Shown here in pieces: positions 1 to 7,657 of a stretch of 32,682 nt of DNA. Every line of letters starts with the position of its first letter. The stretch's first letter is position 1. The DNA is from Planctomycetota bacterium (GTDB taxonomy: Bacteria; Planctomycetota; Phycisphaerae; UBA1845). The stretch is from contig JADFPW010000004.1 in NCBI GenBank assembly GCA_022562105.1, forward strand, positions 1-32,682, given 5' to 3'. Position numbers and translations under genes: made by a program. The notes under the pieces are model-generated. The model was not told where the DNA came from. It made no database searches and was given only the letters and a program-made list of their open reading frames with translations.

Positions 1-833
1 TGAGTACGTTCTACGGCGAAGACTACGGGTACACGGGCGAGCCGGATCGGATGGCAAGTATCGCCAACTGCTGCTTTAACGACGATGACTCGCAAGATCT
101 GCGACCGACGGCGACGATCGCGTCAACAGGTCAAACCGACGGCGCAACGAAAGATTCTCTGGAGCGTTCACCGTTGTGGTGGGCGGCACGCGACGGGCGG
201 CTTTCGGATGTCCGGACCCTTCTGGATGGCCACCCAGACGTCAATGCTCAGGATGTGGATGGGGAAACGGCGTTGCATTGCGCGGCCCGCTGGGGACATA
301 CATTGGTCGCCGAGATTTTGCTGGACCAGGGTGCGAATCCTGACGCGCAAAACGTCTACGGCATCACGCCCTTGCATCTGGCCGTGCGCGGCGCCCGGCA
401 CGACGTGGTGGCTGCGCTGCTGTCTGATGGAGCGGACGCATCGATACGGGATGAGTTCGGCTGCACGCCGCTCCACGATGCCGCCTCCCGCGGCGATGAG
501 CGGTCCGTCAAGTTGTTACTGGCAGCGGGTACGGATCCTAACGTGCAGGACATTCATGGCAGCACCCCGTTGCACCACGCTGCCCGCAAGGGTCAGCGAG
601 CCGCGGCCTCCTTGCTCGTTGGGCACGGGGCGGCACCGTACTACCGCAATACGTTCGGACGCCTGCCCATTGAAGAAGCCGAGTCGGCCGACGATTCGCG
701 ATTGGCCGAGTTTCTAGCGGCATCTCTGAACGCTCGCGTACGACGATCCGGGCCACGGGAAGGGGATCGTCCCGGCGAGACTATCGAGGGACTGAAGATC
801 GTGCGTCGTTCCAAGCCGGTCGTTCGCAAGTGA
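1..833 (+). CDS. Ankyrin-repeat protein (5' end cut by window edge)
   Basis: The protein carries about five ankyrin repeats plus a degenerate sixth (residues ~38-228, counted from the ATG at 51), with recurring TPLHxAA and LLxxGAxPxxxD patterns. Ankyrin repeats are protein-protein interaction modules, so no reaction can be assigned. There is no signal peptide or membrane segment, so it is probably cytosolic. The frame is open from the first bases of the window, and bases 1-2 are TG in this frame, so the true start is probably an NTG codon straddling the edge, giving a protein beginning (M)STFYGEDYGYTGEP. The ATG at 51 is the alternative. The stop TGA overlaps the ATG of the next gene by one base (TGATG), which suggests translational coupling. 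The family call is firm; the partner and role are unknown. Confidence 0.85.
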   Translation, partial: STFYGEDYGYTGEPDRMASIANCCFNDDDSQDLRPTATIASTGQTDGATKDSLERSPLWWAARDGRLSDVRTLLDGHPDVNAQDVDGETALHCAARWGHTLVAEILLDQGANPDAQNVYGITPLHLAVRGARHDVVAALLSDGADASIRDEFGCTPLHDAASRGDERSVKLLLAAGTDPNVQDIHGSTPLHHAARKGQRAAASLLVGHGAAPYYRNTFGRLPIEEAESADDSRLAEFLAASLNARVRRSGPREGDRPGETIEGLKIVRRSKPVVRK

Positions 834-1594
834 TGGATTCTCGACCACCGAAGTGTACGTGGTCGATGGGTGGCACGGTCTGGTACTCCAGGCCGTGGGA
901 GCCCAAAGATAATTGTCAGCGATCTCCACGGCCTGGAGTACCAGACCGTGCCACCCGTCAAAACGGCCACGCGGCGGCCGGTCGGTCAGTCGATGCATCC
1001 GCGTGGGTGTGGGGGGCAGCGGCCACCTGGTTCGTTTGGGTATTATTCTTCGCCGCCGGCTGTACGCGTGTCAATCCGATCACGTTCTGGCAGGATCAAC
1101 TGGCCAGCTACATCGAGCACGAGGGGAACGGCGATCCAGCGGTGTTGCGCGATCAGCCGGACCTGCACTCTCCGCGGCGTAATCGACCGTCGCAGATTAC
1201 TTTCGCTGTCTCACCGTCGGATGGGCGCGATGCCCGCGGCGTGCTGGTCGGCGTGCGCAACATCGGCGGCGAGCCGTGGTATTTTTTCATGGTAGGCGTC
1301 ACGCGCAACAGCGGCACTGCGTTCAGCCGCACGGAAGACCTGAGGCTGATCGCGTTTACCCTCGCCGGCCGTAATCTGAAATGGCGAGTAAGCTCCCGCC
1401 AGGAAGCCTCGCTACGACAATACCGATCCGGTCGAATCGACGCCGCCCGAGCCGGCCTGCCGACGCAGATCGGTTTCCCCTCGCCGGTGGACGTCTTTCA
1501 CCTCGTCATTTCCGAACGAGTGGCTACGGTCACCGAGCCACGATCGGGCGCCAGATGGAGGCTGCCCCTACCCAGCGGGGCGGCCCATAGGTAG
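833..1594 (+). CDS. Putative lipoprotein of unknown function
   Basis: I do not recognise the family. A hydrophobic segment (WFVWVLFFAAGC) ending in a cysteine resembles a lipoprotein signal, so the mature protein is probably anchored outside the cytoplasm. The ~190-residue mature part has no motif I can name. The ATG at 833 overlaps the ankyrin gene's stop; a GTG at 830 is also in frame. Oddly, the first ~40 codons run straight through a 31-bp-arm palindrome (868-956), so the N-terminus looks like translated repeat DNA placed ahead of the signal sequence. A later GTG at 1007 would leave a signal with no basic n-region, so I kept the coupled start. The gene ends 23 bp from the convergent permease gene. 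Confidence 0.6.
   Translation: MDSRPPKCTWSMGGTVWYSRPWEPKDNCQRSPRPGVPDRATRQNGHAAAGRSVDASAWVWGAAATWFVWVLFFAAGCTRVNPITFWQDQLASYIEHEGNGDPAVLRDQPDLHSPRRNRPSQITFAVSPSDGRDARGVLVGVRNIGGEPWYFFMVGVTRNSGTAFSRTEDLRLIAFTLAGRNLKWRVSSRQEASLRQYRSGRIDAARAGLPTQIGFPSPVDVFHLVISERVATVTEPRSGARWRLPLPSGAAHR
868..956. repeat. Palindromic element with 31-bp perfect arms
   Basis: The left arm (868-898) begins GGGTGGCACGGTCTGG and the right arm (926-956) is its exact reverse complement, separated by 27 bp. It lies inside the N-terminal codons of the lipoprotein ORF. No transposase is present. It resembles in layout the palindromes at 24724-24891 and 27951-28017, which begin GGGTGCCACTGG, and may belong to the same class of non-autonomous or structural repeats. 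Confidence 0.9.
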
Positions 1595-1617
1595 ACGCGG
1601 ATCGTCGCAGGATCGAT

Positions 1618-2439
1618 CTAGACACACTCCGCGAATCGATGCTCGCTGGCGCGGAACGCCCGATGTCCGCTGGCCAGGAGAAAAGCAGCCAGCACGGTGG
1701 CGCAGAGAAACGGTCCGGGGTCCGGGGCCTGACCGTGGATCAACGTCGAGCGGTAGGCCCCGATGATCGGGGTCATCGGATTGACGTAGGTTAGAACGGT
1801 TCCCCAGGTTCCGCTGGTCGGTAGCGGGTAGATCACGTTGGTCAGGAACATCCATATCTGTAGACCGACGGCCAGGACGTACTTGACGTCGCGGTAGAAC
1901 AGGTGGGCCATGGACAACCACATGGCCAGCCCGGCCATCAACGACAGTTGTACGAACAAAATGATCGGCAACCACAGGATCGAGGATGTGAGCGTGAAGG
2001 TCCACACTCCGGCTTCCAAGGTCAACGAGTAATACACGATCAGCACAATCAACACCGACGAGGCGATGGCGAAGTCGAATAGGGCACTGAGGATTGACGA
2101 CAAGGGAAACACTTCGCGCGGAAAGTAGATCTTGGTGACCAGGCTCCGGTTGGCTACCAGAGAGTTGGCCGCCTGGGTGAGCCCTTGGGCGAACAGCATC
2201 CAAGGCAACAGCCCGAGGTATACAAACAACGGATAGGGCATGCGCGTATTCAGCGACTGGACCACCGGCGCAAAATGGGTGAACACCAGGGTGAAGGTCA
2301 GCATCATGGCGGTGGGAACGAGCAGGGCCCAGGCGACGCCCAGCACGGACTGCTTGTAGCGCACGCGGATTTCTCGCAGGGCCAGATGCCAGAGGACAAA
2401 GCGGCAGGAGGTTAGTCGGCGAATCATGTGTTCATCCAT
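1618..2439 (-). CDS. ABC-2 type polysaccharide export permease (Wzm/TagG-like)
   Basis: A 273-residue integral membrane protein with about six hydrophobic segments. Near the N-terminus it has the amphipathic stretch LALREIRVRYKQSVLGVAWA, characteristic of ABC-2 permeases that export O-antigen, teichoic acid or capsule glycans (Wzm, TagG, KpsM). It should form the inner-membrane channel for a lipid-linked or nascent polysaccharide. It is the last gene of the minus-strand export operon, 9 bp after the glycosyltransferase stop. A second ATG at residue 5 (MIRRL) is an alternative start. The cognate ATPase (Wzt/TagH), which normally lies next to the permease, is absent: the next gene is convergent and unrelated. 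The family call is firm; the substrate is inferred from the operon. Confidence 0.9.
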   Translation of the reverse strand: MDEHMIRRLTSCRFVLWHLALREIRVRYKQSVLGVAWALLVPTAMMLTFTLVFTHFAPVVQSLNTRMPYPLFVYLGLLPWMLFAQGLTQAANSLVANRSLVTKIYFPREVFPLSSILSALFDFAIASSVLIVLIVYYSLTLEAGVWTFTLTSSILWLPIILFVQLSLMAGLAMWLSMAHLFYRDVKYVLAVGLQIWMFLTNVIYPLPTSGTWGTVLTYVNPMTPIIGAYRSTLIHGQAPDPGPFLCATVLAAFLLASGHRAFRASEHRFAECV

Positions 2440-2448
2440 GACAGCCGG

Positions 2449-3654
2449 TCAGGTCACCGACAATTCCGCCCGCTCTGCGCGGCTGGTCGGTGTGGATGGT
2501 GAGGGCGAAAGGACAATCCGATCGAGACGGTCGACGGTGCTACTCCACGACTCGTCGACGACCATTTTCTGAATCTGCCGGCGTTGCTCGACGGTGCCCG
2601 CGACGGAGACGCCGGCCAGCGCATCGGCGAACGACCTGGGATCATCGGCGATGCGCACCGCCGGCCGATAGCGCAGCGCTTCGGGAAGACTGGTGGATAC
2701 GACGGGTAACCCCGCGGCCAGGTACTCGCGCAGCTTGATGGGGTTGATGTGCCGCGTCATTTCGTTTCGTTTGAACGGAAGCAGTCCCGCGGCAAAGGCT
2801 GCGCAGTAGGCGGGCAGATCCGCATAGGGTCGCCGGCCGAGAAAACGCACATTGGGCAGGGCGGCCAATCTCGACAACGGCACGCGACGCTCTCCGATGA
2901 GAACGAACGAGAAGTCCGGTCGGGCAGCGGCCACGTCGGCCAACAGCGCTTCGTCGAACCAATGGTCGAACAGGCCGAAGAAACCGAAGATCGGCGACGC
3001 CATGTCGGCGATGTCAGCCGGTACGGAGCCCACCGAATCCAACGCTCGGCCGAAGTGGGTGATGTCCACCCCGTGGCGCACCAAGTACGTATTCGGATGG
3101 AGCTTTCGTTTGGCCTCGAAGAGTGGTTCCGAGGTCGTCACCACCACGTCGCACCGGTCGATCAGTTCGCGTTCGCTGCGGCGGATGGTCGCTGAATCGA
3201 GGCACTCGAACGCACTGAACTCATCGACGCAATAGTAGACCAGGCGTTCCTCCCCGAACTGCCCGGCCAGGAAGGCGACGTCCGGGGCGAAGGTCCAGAT
3301 TTGCAGCGGCCTGGGGTCGAGTCTTTGGGCACGCTTCAGCACGGCTCGGATCTGGGCGATGACCAGTCGACGATTGACCGCGCTCAGCCAACCTTCGTGT
3401 CGCCCGGGAATGAGCAGCGGCGTCATCTGTGTGAAGCGCTCGCTAACGTGGGTCGCTCCGCGGCAAGCCTGCCTTAGCGTCCGCCATGCGGCGCCGATGT
3501 CGCGTCTGCTCAATACCGGGCGGCGCGTGCCGTGGTAATTGACCCAAACGATGTGGTTATCGCGCTGGACCAGATGTTTCATGATCTGGTGTTTGCAGGT
3601 GGGATCGAAGTCCCATCGGCTGGCGATGCACAGGATACGGCGTCCGTGGATCAT
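2449..3654 (-). CDS. Glycosyltransferase, exopolysaccharide type (GT4-like)
   Basis: A 401-residue protein with a GT-B layout: an N-terminal half starting GRRILCIASRWDFDP and a C-terminal half with PNVRFLGRRPYADLPAY, LLPFKRNEMTRHINPIKLREYLAAGLPVVST as its sugar-nucleotide-binding region. The basic PIKLREYLAAGLPVV segment with its glutamate is typical of group-1 glycosyltransferases. It should add a sugar to the growing exopolysaccharide at the cytoplasmic face. I chose the ATG at 3654 because it overlaps the TAA of the upstream kinase gene (TAATG), indicating translational coupling. The longer frame from 3708 would lie inside the kinase gene, and its extra 18 residues look non-native. Donor and acceptor sugars cannot be read from the sequence. 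Confidence 0.88.
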   Translation of the reverse strand: MIHGRRILCIASRWDFDPTCKHQIMKHLVQRDNHIVWVNYHGTRRPVLSRRDIGAAWRTLRQACRGATHVSERFTQMTPLLIPGRHEGWLSAVNRRLVIAQIRAVLKRAQRLDPRPLQIWTFAPDVAFLAGQFGEERLVYYCVDEFSAFECLDSATIRRSERELIDRCDVVVTTSEPLFEAKRKLHPNTYLVRHGVDITHFGRALDSVGSVPADIADMASPIFGFFGLFDHWFDEALLADVAAARPDFSFVLIGERRVPLSRLAALPNVRFLGRRPYADLPAYCAAFAAGLLPFKRNEMTRHINPIKLREYLAAGLPVVSTSLPEALRYRPAVRIADDPRSFADALAGVSVAGTVEQRRQIQKMVVDESWSSTVDRLDRIVLSPSPSTPTSRAERAELSVT

Positions 3655-4571
3655 TACTGGGCGGTGTCGTCGGTGGGTCGCTGGCGCAAATAGTCTCGAT
3701 AGTTGCAATCGTCGCTGTACTGGTAGCCGTATCGAGTCATCGTGCGATCATCGCCGACGAGCAGGGCGCCGAGTATGGGGATGTTGTTGACCTGCAGCAG
3801 GCGGACGGCCCGCCGGGCCATGGGCTCCAGGGCTTTGTTGAGACGGACGACCAGAATCACGGCGCTGCACATGTGGCCGATGATGCCGACGTCCGTCACG
3901 GTGGTCACCGGGGGCGTATCGACCAGCGAGTAGTGGAACTGGGCGTGTAACCTGCGGAAGACGTCGGCGGTCTTGCGGCTGGTCAGCAGTTCGGCAGCGC
4001 TTCGTCGATCAGTGTTTCCTGCGGCGATGAAGAAAAGGTTGGGCAGCGGTGTAGGCTGCAGAACCTCCTCGTAGGTGGCTTCACCGCGGAGTAGATCGGC
4101 CAGTCCCGGCGTGTTGCGTAGATTAAGCATCTTGGCCAGCGAGCTGCGGCGGAAGTCGCCGTCCACCACGACGGTCTTGAGGTGCCGAATCTCGGCGAGT
4201 GAAAACGCGAGGTTGACCGTGGAGACGCTCTTGCCCTCCTTGGGGACCGTGCTGGTGATAGCCAATACCCGGTGTTCGTTGCTAGGGTTGAGGCTGATCA
4301 ACCTGGTGCGCAACGTCCGGAACTGCTCGCTGACCGGGCAAGAGCGGTCGTAGTAGGTGACCAGCGAGCCGGTCATCCCCTCCACGATGGGGAGCACCTC
4401 GTCACTGACCTCCAGGCCACCGGCGTCCACCTGACCCACGTCTGTTGGCAGGGTCAGCATGGCCGATACGTCCATGGGATCGGCCAGTCCCGCCGTACGC
4501 GACAGGCGGCCCGGCGAGTGGCTCCGCCGTTCCTGCTCGGCGCGCTTCAGGGCTTCAGCAATTCGTCCCAT
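3654..4571 (-). CDS. BY-kinase: bacterial tyrosine kinase of the CpsD/Wzc ATPase type
   Basis: A 305-residue cytosolic P-loop tyrosine kinase. Visible are a Walker A variant STVPKEGKS (residues ~107-115), Walker A' VVVDGDFR (~134-141) and Walker B LVDTP (~216-220). The C-terminal tyrosine cluster has Tyr at 281, 283, 285, 291 and 294, the usual autophosphorylation tail. The N-terminus MGRIAEALKRAEQER is typical of stand-alone BY-kinases. In the known systems such a kinase cycles between phosphorylated and unphosphorylated states to control polymer length and export together with its membrane activator. The activator is encoded immediately upstream (25 bp), so the two form a split Wzc arrangement. 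High confidence. Confidence 0.93.
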   Translation of the reverse strand: MGRIAEALKRAEQERRSHSPGRLSRTAGLADPMDVSAMLTLPTDVGQVDAGGLEVSDEVLPIVEGMTGSLVTYYDRSCPVSEQFRTLRTRLISLNPSNEHRVLAITSTVPKEGKSVSTVNLAFSLAEIRHLKTVVVDGDFRRSSLAKMLNLRNTPGLADLLRGEATYEEVLQPTPLPNLFFIAAGNTDRRSAAELLTSRKTADVFRRLHAQFHYSLVDTPPVTTVTDVGIIGHMCSAVILVVRLNKALEPMARRAVRLLQVNNIPILGALLVGDDRTMTRYGYQYSDDCNYRDYLRQRPTDDTAQ

Positions 4572-4596
4572 GGTCTGCTCTATCCGGCGGGTCCGC

Positions 4597-6516
4597 TCAT
4601 TGGACTATCGAGTCCACGAACGGCTCCTCCATGCCTTCGATGCGTCCGACTTGCAGGTTGTGGGTGATGAGCGCGAACGACCTCGCGTGGCGATCGTCGG
4701 GTTTCAGTTCCATTACGTGCAGAAATCCTAGAATGCTTTGCGGGAGCTGCTTGAGTTTGAGGTAAGTACCCGGCGACTCCAGGCTCAGGTACGCCAGTGA
4801 GCCGCTCACCACGGTCATGCCAATCAGCGCCGCCCCAGCCGCCGGTGCGAGCAGCATGCGCCTCAGAAATCGACGCCGTCGTTCTGCAGCGGTGACAATT
4901 TCATCGATACACTCCAACAGCGAGATTCCCAGACTCCGGGTGACTTGTTCGACGGTGCGGAATCTGCGGTCGAAGAGTTCGGACAGCACCACGCAGACCG
5001 TGCCGGTCGCAGCTCCGACCAGCAGTGTCATGATCAGGATGGTCTTCGAGGCGGGCGAGGATGGAACCACGCTCACCTCGGCCGCCTTGATGGACGCGAA
5101 TCGGATACCCTTGTCCATCTCCTCCACATTGAGGCGACGGGCCAATTCCTGGGCTTGGCCCTTGTGCTCCTGGTACTCGATCTGAGCATCTTCCAACTGC
5201 TCGGCTCGGGCCATGAATGCCCGACGGTTGAGAAAGATATTGGCATGCATCTCATTGAAACGAGCCAGGCTCTTCTCCGTCGTTTTTATAGATCGCTCGT
5301 TGTCGTCCAAGCGGTCGCCCAAGGCCACCAGTTCCATCTGAGTGCGTAGCCGAGCGGGATCCCACTCGGTCGCTTCGGTTTCGCCGAATCGAGGACCAGC
5401 TTCCACAGGCCGATTCGCCAAGCCGGCCAGCTGATCTGACTGATGTTGCTCCGCCAGTTGATCGGCATAGCGGCTCTGCATTTGGCGAAGCTCAACGATC
5501 TGCGGGTGACGCTCGGTCATGCCTCGCGTAATCTGCAACTCGTTGATTTGTTGCTCGATGGACCTGACCTGTTTCTCGAGGCCCCGCGCCGCGGGACTGA
5601 GCGATGGTATCAGGGTCTCACCGATGAGCGGCAGATTGGGTATCACAGCACCCCCCGATTCAGCGGCCGCCAGGAAGTGCCGCCTCACCTCCGCCTCGGC
5701 TTCGAGCGAGGAATGCTCACGTTCAAGATCCTCCAATCGCGCTTGCAGCAGCGTACGCTGGTAGGTGATGGTGTCCGGATCGGTCGGATCGATGCCGGGG
5801 TTATCGAGCTTGAATTGGGTCAACTCACGATCAAGCTGATTGACACGTTCGCTATGTTCGGCGGCGAGTGTCTCGAAGAACTCCTTGGTGGCCGTCAGGG
5901 TCTCGTGGAGCTTGGCCCGGGCGAACCGAACGTAGGTCTTGCGCATCTCCTCGACCAGTGGAGCTCCCACCGTTGGATCCGGCCCACGGTACTTGAGCTC
6001 AACGGTGTCGGTGTGAACGGAGCGCTCCCACCATTCGACACTCACCAACGAGGCCAACTGCACACCCCGTTCGTTCCGCACCCGGATGCTCTCGGGCGTC
6101 AGATTCCCATCGGAGTCGCGGGGCAGATCCTTGTCCAGCCCCAACATGGTCACAATGGGGCCCATGGCTTCGGGTGTCTTGATGTCGCGTGGCAACGTAC
6201 GACGGAAATACTCGAATGCTCCAGCCCCCTGCCCGTCGGGAAGCCCCCGAAGCACAGGATCATCAATCCGCTCGAAGAGCGCCGATGTCGTATAGGTTCG
6301 AGGAAGGAACTGACTGGCGACGAACGCCGCCGTCGTTGCCAGGCAGAAGGGAACCAGAAACACCCATCGCCGAAGCGACAGTATGCGCAATGCTTCCATG
6401 ACCGTCTCGCGAAGATCGCTCACGTGCGCATGATCGGCGGACGAGACTTGGCCGCCACGTTCTGCCTCGGCCTGGCCGGCCATGGTCGATTGCTGTTGGT
6501 TTTGGTAGTCAGACAC
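4597..6516 (-). CDS. Polysaccharide chain-length regulator (Wzz/GNVR family)
   Basis: A 639-residue inner-membrane protein: first transmembrane helix at ~51-70, a long periplasmic coiled-coil region (~200-450), then a small-residue motif VVPSSPASK just before a second helix at ~493-511. This is the Wzz/Wzc co-polymerase plan, in which the periplasmic part sets chain length and the cytoplasmic end activates the BY-kinase. Beyond the usual architecture there is an Arg-rich linker, a third hydrophobic helix (~554-576) and a ~60-residue tail, so the C-terminus may face the periplasm. It lies 20 bp after the Wza-like gene and 25 bp before the kinase gene. The family is secure; the tail's function is unknown. 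Confidence 0.9.
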   Translation of the reverse strand: MSDYQNQQQSTMAGQAEAERGGQVSSADHAHVSDLRETVMEALRILSLRRWVFLVPFCLATTAAFVASQFLPRTYTTSALFERIDDPVLRGLPDGQGAGAFEYFRRTLPRDIKTPEAMGPIVTMLGLDKDLPRDSDGNLTPESIRVRNERGVQLASLVSVEWWERSVHTDTVELKYRGPDPTVGAPLVEEMRKTYVRFARAKLHETLTATKEFFETLAAEHSERVNQLDRELTQFKLDNPGIDPTDPDTITYQRTLLQARLEDLEREHSSLEAEAEVRRHFLAAAESGGAVIPNLPLIGETLIPSLSPAARGLEKQVRSIEQQINELQITRGMTERHPQIVELRQMQSRYADQLAEQHQSDQLAGLANRPVEAGPRFGETEATEWDPARLRTQMELVALGDRLDDNERSIKTTEKSLARFNEMHANIFLNRRAFMARAEQLEDAQIEYQEHKGQAQELARRLNVEEMDKGIRFASIKAAEVSVVPSSPASKTILIMTLLVGAATGTVCVVLSELFDRRFRTVEQVTRSLGISLLECIDEIVTAAERRRRFLRRMLLAPAAGAALIGMTVVSGSLAYLSLESPGTYLKLKQLPQSILGFLHVMELKPDDRHARSFALITHNLQVGRIEGMEEPFVDSIVQ

Positions 6517-6536
6517 GGTTCTTCGGTTCGGTTGCC

Positions 6537-7331
6537 TTACCTGATGATTGTTGTCGGCGAGGCCGCAGTCGACGAGGTGGTCAGGCCGGCACCGCCGCTA
6601 TATACTTTGGTCGAATAGTCCACCACTGCGGGGAACTGATACGCCCTAATCACGGGAGTGAATGGATTGATCACCTCGCGGATGCGATACCCCAGCCATC
6701 CCATCGGGGTTGGCGGAACGTAGACGATATCGTTCGGCTCCAGGAGGATGTTCAAGCGCTGGTCGCCCCCCTGGACGAGCTTGTCGACGTCCACGTAGAT
6801 CTTGAAGTGTTCGTTGGTCTTCGGATCGGGCCGGATCACCTGAACTTGGCTACGCCACGCCACAAACGTCAAACCGGAACTGGACAACACATCGAGAAGC
6901 GTGTCGCGACCGGTGTAAGGACGTGGGCCTGGTCCGCCCACTTCGCCGAACAGGTAGATCTTCTTGCTGTGGTAGCCGGTCACTCGAACGTGGATTTTGG
7001 GGTCGTCGTAGTAGGGCTTAGCCAGGGTCCGCAGCTTGGCAGCGATTTCCTTGGCGGTCATTCCGACGATCTTGACCTCGCCCAACAAACGTAGCGTGAT
7101 CTTGCCGTTCGGTTGCACGACCTGCCCGCGCCCGTTGATCTCCTGGATACGCGGTGCGCTGATCTGGATCGTGTCCGGTATTCCGATGCGATACTCCATC
7201 GCCGAAACCGCGTGCTTGTTGGCATGTAGAAACTGGTTCAAATCGCCGTGTCGCTGGTGGGCACAGCCCAGGCACAACGCGGGCAGCACAAGCATCGCAC
7301 CCCTGAACCATGTGATCGACGGTGACCTCAC
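6537..7331 (-). CDS. Polysaccharide export outer-membrane lipoprotein (Wza-like, Poly_export/SLBB)
   Basis: A 264-residue protein with a hydrophobic signal ending LPALCLGC (lipobox-like, Cys23). A polysaccharide-export domain follows: EYRIGIPDTIQISAP, then VVQPNGKITLRLLGEVKIVG and MTAKEIAAKL. An SLBB-type segment comes next (IYLFGEVGGPGPRPYTGRDTLLDVLSSSGLT), then LNILLEPNDIVYVPPTPMG. It should form the outer-membrane exit pore for the polysaccharide. I chose the GTG at 7331 because a GGGAG ribosome-binding site lies 7 bases upstream and it gives a clean lipoprotein signal. The frame extends upstream to 7433 with a Cys/Arg-rich N-terminus that looks non-native. It is the first gene of the five-gene export operon. 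Confidence 0.88.
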   Translation of the reverse strand: MRSPSITWFRGAMLVLPALCLGCAHQRHGDLNQFLHANKHAVSAMEYRIGIPDTIQISAPRIQEINGRGQVVQPNGKITLRLLGEVKIVGMTAKEIAAKLRTLAKPYYDDPKIHVRVTGYHSKKIYLFGEVGGPGPRPYTGRDTLLDVLSSSGLTFVAWRSQVQVIRPDPKTNEHFKIYVDVDKLVQGGDQRLNILLEPNDIVYVPPTPMGWLGYRIREVINPFTPVIRAYQFPAVVDYSTKVYSGGAGLTTSSTAASPTTIIR

Positions 7332-7657
7332 ACCAACACTCCCGACCTTGCCCTCTGCCGGTCGAATTCCGGTGGTGCTTGCCCGGCGCACGCACCCCAT
7401 CAGCCGCCCCAATCCACGGCAGCGGCACCGCAACCCATTTATCGGGAGCTCCGCTCCGGAACTGAACGAGCGGGCTGAAGACCAAAGGGATTATCGACGC
7501 CTGCCACGCTATCGGACGTTGCCACCGCCGGCCCGACGTGCTGAGGGCAAGGCGGGCGTCATCCGTCGGCTCCCGGGCGTGTATTCAAGAGCCCACAGGC
7601 CGGCTCCGATAAACGAGCAGGATTAGCCCTGCACCGTGAGCCGCGGCGGCGCCGGGG
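7332..7657. other. Intergenic region between divergent export operon and ATPase gene
   Basis: About 326 bp separate the Wza-like gene (minus) from the ExeA-like ATPase gene (plus). Promoters for both should lie here, but I see no convincing -35/-10 pair, operator or conserved small ORF. Frames that cross it look like non-coding GC-rich sequence. Confidence 0.5.

Noticed and set aside
5443-6618. A 391-codon open frame on the plus strand opposite the chain-length regulator.
   Set aside because: It mirrors the codon pattern of the Wzz-like gene on the other strand, has no recognisable domain or start context, and the minus-strand protein has clear family features.
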